Below, in pieces: positions 18,301-25,956 of a stretch of 64,000 bases of DNA; position 1 is the first letter of the stretch; each line of letters begins with the position of its first letter. The stretch comes from DATMER01 sp963844885 (GTDB lineage: Bacteria; Acidobacteriota; Thermoanaerobaculia; Multivoradales; UBA5704): positions 682,001-746,000 of the forward strand of contig CAWJQA010000006.1 of assembly GCA_963844885.1 (NCBI GenBank), in the 5' to 3' direction. The translations under genes were made by a program, and so were the position numbers. The notes under the pieces were generated by a model that was given only the letters and a program-made list of their open reading frames with translations, made no database searches and had not been told where the DNA came from.

Positions 18301-20449
18301 GCGGCTGTAGGTGTAGATCGTCCAGCCGTCGTGGCCCGAGTCCGGCTTGACCGCTGTCAGCCGGCCCGAGTTGTCGTATTCGTAGCTGGTGCCGATGAGC
18401 GAGGTGTCGCGGCTTTTCGTGACCAGCCCCGAGGACAGATCGATGTCCGTATCCAGGCTTTTGAACGACAGCGCGGCGCCGCTCGCATCGTAGTATTGGG
18501 AAAGGTTGCCGACCCCATACTGCCAGGTGTGATCGATCCGGTACTGGTTGGCCGGCAGGGCCAGGCTGCAAAGCTCGCCCGTGCCGAGGGTCTGCTGGTC
18601 GCCGCCGTAGTACTCTTCCCGGGTCAGGTTGCCGCCGGTTGAGGTGAAGACCGCCACGAGATCGTTGGCGCCGCGGGCGGTGCCGGTCTTGAGCGTGCGG
18701 GTGCGCTGAAGAAAACCGGTCGCGGCATCGAAACAGTGCTCGGTTTTGGCGGTCACGCCGCCTTCCGTGCGGGTCTGCTCCGTGAAGGTGCCGAGCACCC
18801 AGGGCTCGCCGCTGGTGAGCATCACGAAGCTGCCCGGGTAGGTGCCACGGGTGGCGTTGTAATTGGTAACCACCGTCGCCGTGTTGCCGGCGTCGAACGT
18901 TCCCGAGAGATCGGTTTGACGGTAATGGCCAAGACCGTCGAAGCTCGAAGAGACGGTGGCCTCGTATTTCGCTCCATCATCCTCATAGACCGTCTTGGTT
19001 GCCGAAACCCGGCGGTTGCGGTCCATGTTCGCCTGAAAGTCCGTGGTATCGATCAGCCCCTCGTCCCGTTCGTAATCCACATAGGTGGATCGCTTCAGAA
19101 CGCAGTTGGCCGCGCCGCCGTCGCAGTCCCAAACCCGCGTCGAAAGGAACCGGCCGGCTCCGTCGTCGGCGAACCTCGTGAAGGGAAGGCTATAGTCAAA
19201 CTTGGTCCAGTCGGTGTAGGAGTCGTCGAGAGCGACGGAGAAAAAGCTTTCGGTCTTGTCTCCCAGCGGCGTTACGACCGTGCGAATCGCCTCGCGGGCC
19301 GGCTGAAGCGGACCCGGGATGGGATTGAGCGACGGCGTGTAGCTCCACGCTCCCACGTTCGTGCCCGAGGCGTCCTTCAAGGTCCGGACGTAGACGCCTG
19401 CCGAGACGTTGCGCCAGGGCTTCTCGTCGGTCGCGGTCGGGAAGCTGTAGTTGGCGTAGGTCCATTCGATCCGTCCCAGCACCGGCGTCGTGATCGCCTT
19501 GAGAACGCCGGGCAGGCGGCAATTCACCGACTTGTCCAGGTAATAGTCGCCGGCCGGCATCGCGTAGCTCGATCCGTCCGGCAGATCCACCGAGGCCAGC
19601 AAAGGCACCTGATAGGAGGCGGTTTGAGGATCGGTGTTCGGACAGGGGGAGGGAATGTTGAGCGAAACGTAGTTGAAGGTGTAGGTGGCTGTCGCGCCGC
19701 CGAAGGCTGTCAACACGACGCTTCCGACCACGCGGCCGTAGTAGCTGGCCGCGATGAAGTTGACCGTCTGCGTCCGGGCGTGCTGGTCCTGGATGCTCCA
19801 GGTCTTCATGTTGCCGTTGGCATCGAAGGTATAGGTGACGGTGACCCAGTTGCCGAAGCGGTCCTCGATGCGGGCGAGGCGCCACAGGTGGTTGCCCCAA
19901 TGAGAAAAAGTCTGGATGGTGCCGTCGGGGAAGTCCACGGCGCGGGTGTTGGCGTCGACGAAGCGGAAGCGCAGATAGCTGCCGTCGCGGGTGTACTTGA
20001 CGCCGGTGACGACCGGCTCGCCGTCGTGCAGGCTGTCGCGGAAGGAGTGCTCGCCGCCGTCGGCTCCCAGGTAGGTCCAGAGGCCGATGTCGTTCTCGGG
20101 ATAATATGGATCCAACAGCTCTCCCAGGGAAAGGCGCCAGCTCAGGCCTGCGTTCGATCGACGGTTCGGCAGGGCCTGGGTGTAGAGGCCGATGTCGTCG
20201 TCCTGAAAATCCCAGGCGTTGCTGTTGTAGGTCAAGGTGAGACCATAGGAAAGGCCGCCGCCCACCGGGTAGGAGCCGCCGATGGGAATGGTCAGGACCA
20301 GGTTGCCGTTGAACAGGTTGACCGTGTCGAAGTCGCCGATGTGAAACGCTTTCTCGGCCTGGAAGCCGCGCTCCTGGGACGGGAAAGGGATCGGCCGCGA
20401 GCGGGGCGGAGAGCAGGAAGGGGAGGATCAACACGGCCGGGCGGCGCAT
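15340..20449 (-). CDS. Rhs/YD-repeat polymorphic toxin with inserted PCRVLDTR domain, frameshifted near the N-terminus
   Basis: About 1,702 residues after correction. ATG 20449 starts a signal peptide (MRRPAVLILPFLLSAPLAAD). An extra base near 20380 breaks the frame before the Rhs start ERGFQAEKAFHIGDFDTVN. Many YD repeats form the expected hollow shell. A ~110-residue domain with LTPCRVLDTRD and LVIDVNGYFTEPAG interrupts the core between HLDHLGTPRLITA and GAVVAYHVYYPFGEE. The core ends RFLSADPHRG...YLDPDGK, after which comes a ~150-residue, lower-GC tip with no toxin motif I recognise and a Lys/Glu/Gln-rich end. It is secreted by signal peptide and likely cages its tip. Upstream and downstream genes complete the locus. 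Confidence 0.87.
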
Positions 20450-20452
20450 GGC

Positions 20453-21085
20453 TCAATTCCTCACCTGGAAGCGCAGGAATTCCATGCTGTTGGGATCGAT
20501 GACGAGCAGAAGGTCGCGCGGCGAGACGTGCGCGGGTGGCGGAAGCGGAGACGAGCCGATTCCTTCGAGGCGTGCGAGCGAGGCGCGGAGGGTGCCGTCT
20601 GCCTGACCGTCCTCGTCGGAAGCGCCGCCGTCTCCCACCCGCAGCTTCCAGGCCCCGACTCCAGGCCGGATCAGCACGGCGTAGACGAAACGCCGGTCCA
20701 GGTCGAGCCGGTTGAGCGCGGCCGGGATCGCCCTGGCGGGAAACTCCACCTCCTGGAGACCAAAGTCTTCCGGCGCCGCGACGCCGGCCTCGCCGGTCTC
20801 CAGGTCGACGGCGAACCAGATGGAGCGCACCGGCACCTCCTGGGAGAGGCTGAAGCGGACCTTGCCGTCGCCGTCGTCGTCGGTCACCAGCTCGATGCGG
20901 GGCACGATCGTGGCCGATTGCCGGGAGATCTCCCGGGCGATGCTGAACCAGACCACCCTCCCCTTGGGCGTGATGCCGGCCGCGGTGACGGCCTTCGCGT
21001 CGAAGGACAGGGCAGGCGGAGCGGCCAGAGCCGGCACGGCCAGCCCGGCAATCAACAGAAAGCTGGAGATGGGCAAGGATCTCAT
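20453..21085 (-). CDS. Secreted protein encoded with Rhs, unknown function
   Basis: 210 residues. ATG 21085 follows GAGGAAC, with signal peptide MRSLPISSFLLIAGLAVPAL(A). The mature part is rich in beta-type segments (VPRIELVTDDDGDGKVRFSL, RFVYAVLIRPGVGAWKLRVG) and ends HVSPRDLLLVIDPNSMEFLR. The stop is 3 nt before the Rhs ATG, so the two are co-transcribed and probably act together, for example as an adaptor or surface partner. No family name is known to me. Confidence 0.7.
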   Translation of the reverse strand: MRSLPISSFLLIAGLAVPALAAPPALSFDAKAVTAAGITPKGRVVWFSIAREISRQSATIVPRIELVTDDDGDGKVRFSLSQEVPVRSIWFAVDLETGEAGVAAPEDFGLQEVEFPARAIPAALNRLDLDRRFVYAVLIRPGVGAWKLRVGDGGASDEDGQADGTLRASLARLEGIGSSPLPPPAHVSPRDLLLVIDPNSMEFLRFQVRN

Positions 21086-21839
21086 CGGCTGGTTCCTCGT
21101 TGCAGGCTGGGGTGCGGGATGGAGGCGAAAGCTCTCCGAGAGCCTACATGGGGTCGCCGACCGAGCGCAAGGAGCTCATGCAGAGCGCATGGACTAAACG
21201 TGTGGTTGTCTTGACACGGCAATGCCTGCGCCCTTTCAGGGCTTGGTGCTTCTGGGGGGCCTGGACCTGGGGCTGAAGCCCCAGGCTTTACGCCTGCGTC
21301 CCCTTTGGGGACTTCCCCAGGATGATGAAGTTGACGCGGCCGGCCGCCCCGAGCTCCCGGGACCGCTGGCGACCTGCCGGCGGTATTCACGGAAAAAACC
21401 ACGGAAAAAACCGCCGGCGGGGCGCCGGCGGTCCCGGGAAGAACGGACGGCGCGGGGAGGTTTCTCCATCAAGAGGCTGACACCGCCGCTCACCCACGAG
21501 CCCCTCCCACACACCTCCGGCGATGGCACCGCCTCCCCTCCCGGAAAAGGCGGACCTCTGCGGAACGACGGAGGCCTTGGACTCGGCGGCCGTCATCCCT
21601 CTGGATTGTCAATGAGCGGAAGGGGGACCCAACTGCGTTCCCCTTCAGGTGAAGGTCACGAACGGCCATTCGGTCGTGGGGACCCGCGTCTGGCATCGCC
21701 GTTCGTCTCCCTTCACTTCAGAGAGAGTCTACGGGCGACCTGACTGCCTCGTCTAGGGGTTTCGAATTTTTGTCCTCCCTATGAGGTCCCGGCTCTCCCG
21801 GGACGCTTCCGGGCTGCTCCCGACACGCTCGGACGTCAC
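21086..21839. other. Long intergenic region with palindromic repeats
   Basis: About 750 bases upstream of the Rhs operon with no convincing gene on either strand. It contains hairpin-rich segments (GGGGCTGAAGCCCCAGGC near 21270, CCCCTTTGGGGACTTCCCC near 21300) and the repeat at 21410-21432. Open frames that cross it lack RBS and domain content. Confidence 0.55.
21410..21432. repeat. REP-like palindrome, copy A
   Basis: ACCGCCGGC (21410-21418) pairs with GCCGGCGGT (21424-21432) around GGGGC. The same hairpin with identical flanks (AAA before, CCC after) occurs at 44620-44642. A dispersed palindrome of this kind is REP-like. Confidence 0.8.
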
Positions 21840-22225
21840 TCCCGAACCTATCGGCGGAAGAACGGAAGGTGCAGGCGAAATCCCCCAACCTATCGGCGGA
21901 ACGCCGATAGGCTCCGCCTCGTTCCAGATAGGCGTCGGCCAAACGCGGATAGGCGTCGGCCAGACACGGATAGGTTCCCGGAAAGCACGGATAGGTTTCC
22001 GGGAACCGCCGAAGGGTGCAGGCGAAACGCCGGGAGGTCTCGGCGAGACGCCGATAGGCTCCGGCACATCGCCGATAGGTTCCGGGCAAACACGGATAGG
22101 TTCCGGGCAAACGCCCATAGGGGCCGGCCAGACACGGATAGGTTTCCGGGAACCGCCGAAAGGTGCAGGCGGAACGCCGGGAGGTGTCGGCGGGACGCCG
22201 AGAGGCTCCGGCGACGTCGCGCTCC
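21840..22225. repeat. Degenerate array with 21-nt period, about 18 units
   Basis: Units of 21 nt with a core GGATAGG or CCGATAGG followed by variable sequence, for example CGGATAGGTTCCGGGCAAAC; some units are degraded to CCGAAGGG or CCGGGAGG. Spacing is kept at multiples of about 21 nt through the block. Because the period is a multiple of three, all frames stay open, giving spurious low-complexity proteins on both strands. It lies between the Rhs upstream region and a lipoprotein gene. Confidence 0.85.
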
Positions 22226-22254
22226 GCTGACCGCTGGTCGACGCGCTGGATACC

Positions 22255-22638
22255 CTACTTGTGCGGCTGGATCTTCCACTCTCCGTTTTCCTTCACGACC
22301 TTGACCTTCTCGGTCTCCTCGGTGCCGTTGCCATAGTGGATGCGCACCTCCACCTCCGCCACCTCGCCGACGACGTCCTCCTTCACGATGTCGAGAGACT
22401 TCAGGCCCCCCTTGTCGTGGATCTCCCGCGTGGCGTTCTGGAGCGCCGCCCGCGTCTTGTCGATGCCGATCGACGACGTTACCTGGGACGACACCATCTT
22501 GAGCGCGTCCTCGACCCGCCCCTCCTCGACCGCGTCGTAGAACGCCTTGACGGTCGACCTCGGGCTACTGCCGCAGGCGGACAGAAGCAACAGGGCCAGG
22601 GCGAGCATCATACGGATGGGTTTCTTGGACATGATCAT
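22255..22638 (-). CDS. DUF4878-type lipoprotein
   Basis: 127 residues. ATG 22638 lies 7 nt after GAGG; the lipobox is LLLLSAC with lipidated Cys near residue 22. The mature domain reads STVKAFYDAVEEGRVEDALK then a long beta region ending KVVKENGEWKIQPHK, the pattern of the small NTF2-like DUF4878/lumazine-binding-like lipoproteins. Its 5' end overlaps the 3' end of the amidase gene upstream by 74 nt, which indicates coupled expression. The ligand is unknown. Confidence 0.8.
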   Translation of the reverse strand: MIMSKKPIRMMLALALLLLSACGSSPRSTVKAFYDAVEEGRVEDALKMVSSQVTSSIGIDKTRAALQNATREIHDKGGLKSLDIVKEDVVGEVAEVEVRIHYGNGTEETEKVKVVKENGEWKIQPHK

Positions 22639-23275
22639 TCAGGTTCCTCACAAGGTTCAGGTAATGGCTTTTCGCCAGGGAGCTGGGCAGGATGTACCGC
22701 TCCTTGCCGAGCGGCATCTGCAATCGATCGAGCTTGCCGTCCACCAGGTCCGTGCCGGCGAGCCGGTACGAGCGCCAGACCAGCTCCGTACAATAGAGCT
22801 GGTCCGCCGTCGCGAGATCGAAGCCGCCGTCGAACGGCACGCGCCGGGCCGCGAACGCGGAAGCCTTCTCCACCGCCGCCGACGCGACCGCCGAGATTTC
22901 GCTCCGCGGCCGGTAGATCGCCGCCGACGCGGCCTTGTCCGCCGCCAGGAACACCGTCAGGGGCTCGGCCACCACGAAGCCCTCGCCGCCGAACTGGTCC
23001 GCGGGCTCGACATGGATCACGAAGACCCGGCCGCCCTCCCTCTTCACGATCCCGACGTGCGAGTACGGGATCGCCCCGTCGGCCGAGAGGACGGCCCGGC
23101 TCAGGAGGCTCCGGCCCCGCCGGAAGAGAATGTCCCCGGAACGGAAATCCGCCTCGCTGTAGACCAGCGGCGGCGGTGCCTTGGAGACCGTGGACGGATA
23201 CGCCTCGGAGAGCCCGAGCAGCAGGCTCAGGAGCATCGCCCACGGGGCGGTCGAAAGGAGGGCTCCATGATTCAC
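22565..23275 (-). CDS. YiiX/permuted NlpC-P60 papain-like amidase
   Basis: 236 residues. GTG 23275 overlaps the stop of the radical SAM gene (GTGA). A signal-like start (APWAMLLSLLLGLSEA) precedes the catalytic domain: FRSGDILFRRGRSLLS, YSHVGIVKREGGRVFVIHVE with the catalytic His, and LYCTELVWRSYRLAG with the catalytic Cys. The His-before-Cys order marks the circularly permuted papain-like group (YiiX/YaeF). Members cleave amide or ester bonds in cell-wall or lipid substrates. It is placed between a B12-radical SAM enzyme and a lipoprotein in one operon. Confidence 0.82.
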   Translation of the reverse strand: MNHGALLSTAPWAMLLSLLLGLSEAYPSTVSKAPPPLVYSEADFRSGDILFRRGRSLLSRAVLSADGAIPYSHVGIVKREGGRVFVIHVEPADQFGGEGFVVAEPLTVFLAADKAASAAIYRPRSEISAVASAAVEKASAFAARRVPFDGGFDLATADQLYCTELVWRSYRLAGTDLVDGKLDRLQMPLGKERYILPSSLAKSHYLNLVRNLNDHVQETHPYDARPGPVASVRLRQ

Positions 23276-24718
23276 GGGGCGGCCTCGACAAGGCGCGCGG
23301 CGCTCTCGCGGTGGGCTCTGAGAAAGGATTCGGGCCGGCTCAGCACGGAGCCCATCCGCATGCCCTTGCGCAGAGCGCTCAGCGAAAGCTTGCCGGTCGC
23401 AAGGGCCGCCAACAGGCCGAGATGGACGTTGAGGCGGCCCTTGATGGCGTAGCGCACGTCCATGGTGTGGCGCCAGAGACCGGCCAGCTCGCGGTAAAAT
23501 TCCTCCAGCGGCAGCCTGGTGGGGAGCACCGCATGGGTGATGTCGAACAGCTCCCAGTCCACGGTGGTCAAATCGTCCTTGACATCGTCCCAGAGATCGG
23601 TCCCGGGCAGAGGCGTGAGCACCGCAAAGCCGCTGTTGTAGGCGCCGGTGCGGTCGATCCAGCGCTTCAGATTGGCGAAATCCTCGCGATCCCAGCCCGG
23701 GTCCACGATGAAATTGGGCGTGTAGCCGACGCCGAGATCCTGCAGAATCTTGATCGCCAGGTCGTTGTTGGCGGCGGAGTTGCCCTTGTTGACGGAGGCC
23801 AGGCCGGCGTCGTCGATCTTCTCCAGCCCCAGGAAGACCGTCATGTGGCCGCACTCCTTCCACTGCGCGATGAGATCCGGGAACCGCGTGACGATGTCCG
23901 AACGGGTCTGGATCGTGTACGTCTTGCGGATGCCCGCCGCTTGGATGGCCGCCGCCAGCTCACGGCCGCGCTTGACGTTCATCCAGAAGATGTCGTCGGT
24001 GATGAAAACGTTGGGGGCTTTGATCTGCGCCAGCTCGGCCACCACCCGCTCGGGTGACTTCTCGCGCAAGGTGCTCTGATGGAACTTCCACACCGAGCAG
24101 AAGTTGCACTTGAAGGGACAGCCGCGGGCGGTCTCCAGGAGGGCCAGGGGCCGCCGGAAGTTGATGTAGTACTCGTCAGCGTACTCCGCGATCAAGTGGC
24201 GGGCGGGCATGGGCAGATCGTCGATCTCGGCCCGCGCCGGTGCCGGGCCGGTATGATGCTGGCCGTCCGGGGTGTTCAGCACCAGCCCCGGGACCTTGCG
24301 CAGGTCGCCGCCCCGTTGGTGCGCCGCGACCAGGGCCGGCATGATCTCCTCGCCGTCCCCCACCGCGACCACATCCAACTCCGGCTGCCGGAACCATCCG
24401 GGATCGCGGGACGCGTCGTGACCGCCGAGCACCACGAGGGCCTCAGGAAGCTCCCGCTTGACGGCAGCAGCGACCCGCAGCGTGCGAAAGCGCTCGGTCG
24501 TGAAGTTGCACTGAAGGCCGACGACATCCGGAGCGAAGGAACGGGCCTTCCGCAGCCCTTCCTCCATGCCGTCGATCCGCAGGTCGATGATCTGGCACTC
24601 GTGCCCCTCCTGCTCCAGGCCGCCGGCGACGCACTCCAAGCCGAGCGGCTCCACGAAGGTGATCATCTCGAGCCCGATGATGCCGCCGATCGGGTGACTT
24701 CAGGAACGATATCCGCAT
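23272..24718 (-). CDS. B12-binding-domain radical SAM protein, frameshifted near the N-terminus
   Basis: About 481 residues after correction. ATG 24718 follows AGGAGGAGCATC and encodes MRISFLKS. An extra base in the G-run at 24692-24694 (plus strand) shifts the frame before PIGGIIGLEMITFVEPLGLE. The N-terminal cobalamin-binding-like domain ends near residue 150. The radical SAM core has CPFKCNFCSVW (CX3CX2C iron-sulfur ligands), then VFITDDIFW and TRSDIVTRFPDLI. The overall architecture resembles the HpnJ/HpnR and related B12-radical SAM enzymes that modify lipids or natural products, but the substrate cannot be assigned. The downstream gene overlaps by 4 nt. Confidence 0.83.
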
Positions 24719-24733
24719 GATGCTCCTCCTGTT

Positions 24734-25336
24734 TTACTCCACCCGCCGGAGCGGAATGCCGGTCGCAGCCGCCTCGCGAAGCTTGGGATCGGGCTTCAGT
24801 CCGAACCCGTCGGCCATGCGCGGGAAGTAGCTGAAGATGGCGACCACATGGGCTGCTTCGAGGAGGCCTTGCTCGTCCAGGCCCGCATCGCGCAGCGGCT
24901 GCCAGTCCTCGGCCGTCATCTCCCTCGGCGTCAGGGTCATCTTCTCCGCCAGCGTGCAGAGCGCGCGCTGCCGCGGTGTCAGGTGCTCCAGCTCGCGCCA
25001 GCGGCGGCGCTTGATCGCCTCGACCAGCTCCGGATCGTTGTGCTCGACACGCAGAAACTCTGCGTGAGATTCCGTTCAGTACTCGCAGTCCTGGGCCGCC
25101 GAGGCCACCGCGGCGAGCATCTCCCGCTCGGCGCGGCTGAGCGCTCCGGGCGCGAACATCATCTCGTAGAACGCCCCCTGCAAGGCCTTGCCGATCCGCC
25201 CGTGCGCGGCGAGCAGGCGCGACATCCCGCCGACGAATCCGAAGTTGTACACCGGCTTCATCCCGGATGACTGGCCCCGGGCGAGCATCTCCTCGTCCGT
25301 GGGCAGGGTGATGAACGGCTGCTGGTCGTCTGGCAT
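24734..25336 (-). CDS. Candidate selenoprotein: AhpD/carboxymuconolactone decarboxylase-family peroxidase with in-frame UGA (Sec87)
   Basis: Read through one TGA (25078-25076), the frame gives 200 residues from ATG 25336 (RBS GGAGG). Before the TGA comes KPVYNFGFVGGMSRLL and APGALSRAEREMLAAVASAA, then QDCEY. After it, in the same frame, TESHAEFLRVEHNDPELVEA and the rest of the domain run to a stop at 24734. Thus the AhpD-family motif CxxC-x3-H appears as CEYU-TES-H, with UGA exactly where the second redox cysteine belongs. A hairpin with the right spacing follows the UGA. The family reduces peroxides through this redox pair. Ordinary truncation would delete more than half of a domain that is otherwise conserved. 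Confidence 0.75.
25048..25066 (-). promoter_or_regulatory. Candidate bacterial SECIS element
   Basis: On the minus strand CACGCAG (25066-25060) pairs perfectly with CTGCGTG (25054-25048) around the loop AGTTT. The loop begins after 16 nt from the UGA, within the 16-37 nt window known for bacterial SECIS elements, and has a G among its first two bases, as SelB binding requires. It lies inside the coding sequence, as is normal for bacteria. Confidence 0.7.
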
Positions 25337-25396
25337 TCAGGCCTCCTTGGCTGTTTGCCCGATTGTACTCGGTGGGAGGGAGGCCGCAAGCCGGTG

Positions 25397-25425
25397 TTGA
25401 CTTGTGTCGGGAACCGGGGTACGAT
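25397..25425 (+). promoter_or_regulatory. Sigma-70 promoter of the cold-shock gene
   Basis: TTGACT (25397-25402) and TACGAT (25420-25425) are separated by exactly 17 nt. Transcription would start near 25432, leaving a 5' leader of about 113 nt before the csp ATG, typical of cold-shock mRNAs. Confidence 0.7.
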
Positions 25426-25486
25426 CTTCCTGTCAGCGGTGCCAATGGTTGGCCCGCTGGCGTCACAAGCCAGAAATTTCAAACAG

Positions 25487-25514
25487 AGACCTGGGTTGCT
25501 AGCCGGTCTTTTTT
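25487..25514 (+). terminator. Terminator-like hairpin and U-run inside the csp leader
   Basis: AGACC (25487-25491) pairs with GGTCT (25505-25509), with an inner GG/CC extension, followed directly by TTTTTTGTTTTTG. It stands about 30 nt before the csp start codon, so read-through must be possible; it may act as an attenuator or a temperature-sensitive element. Confidence 0.5.
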
Positions 25515-25544
25515 GTTTTTGTGGCACAAGAAAGAGAGAACAGA

Positions 25545-25754
25545 ATGCGGAACACGGGAAAAGTCAAGTGGTTCAATGACACCAAGGGCTTCGGCTTCAT
25601 CACGCCGGAGGACGGGAGCAAGGATTGCTTCGTCCATCATTCGGCGATTCAGGGTGGAGGCTTCAAGAGCCTCTCCGAGGGCGATCGCGTCGAGTTCGAC
25701 GTCGTTCAGGGCAACAAGGGCCCGGCGGCCGAGAACGTCACCAAGCTCGCCTGA
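25545..25754 (+). CDS. csp: CspA-family cold-shock protein
   Basis: 69 residues from ATG 25545 (GAGAG upstream). The sequence MRNTGKVKWFNDTKGFGFIT contains RNP1 (KGFGFIT), and CFVHHSAIQ is the RNP2 motif (usually VFVHFSAIQ) with a second His. It is an OB-fold single-strand RNA/DNA chaperone. Length and motifs are normal. An in-frame start at 25521 would add eight residues but lacks family support. A long leader with its own promoter precedes it and a strong terminator follows, so it is monocistronic. Confidence 0.94.
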   Translation: MRNTGKVKWFNDTKGFGFITPEDGSKDCFVHHSAIQGGGFKSLSEGDRVEFDVVQGNKGPAAENVTKLA

Positions 25755-25772
25755 AGCGGATCCTGCTTTCAT

Positions 25773-25800
25773 AGGGCCACCCGCCCGGGTGGCCCTCTTT
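25773..25800 (+). terminator. Intrinsic terminator after csp
   Basis: AGGGCCACCCG and GGGTGGCCCT form a perfect stem of 10 bp (25773-25796) around GCCC, followed by CTTTC. It starts 18 nt after the csp stop. Confidence 0.85.
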
Positions 25801-25956
25801 CATACCTCCTAGAGTTCCTCCTCGTCGTCCCCCAACGCTGGAGCAGGGCTCGCCTCGGGCTTGTCCACGCCTCCACCGAAATGGAATGATTCTTTCAGTC
25901 ACAGAGAAGCGAAGCCTTGGCTTCTCAATGAAGGCCCTTCGAGAGAGGATGGCACG

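Noticed and set aside
21840..22225. CRISPR array
   Set aside because: Units are only 21 nt with 7-8 conserved bases; CRISPR needs identical repeats of at least 23 nt with unique spacers, and no cas gene is near. The same applies to 44705-45008.
21753..22279. Open frames on both strands across the 21-nt array that could be read as repetitive proteins
   Set aside because: The period is a multiple of three, so every frame stays open; there is no RBS, start context or domain, and unit decay ignores codons.
22261..24057. Long plus-strand open frame opposite the radical SAM, amidase and lipoprotein genes
   Set aside because: Shadow frame; all recognisable domains are on the minus strand.
24734..25075. 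AhpD-like gene simply truncated by a nonsense mutation
   Set aside because: The frame and domain conservation continue after the TGA, the codon replaces the redox Cys exactly, and a SECIS-like hairpin has the right distance. A sequencing substitution remains possible.
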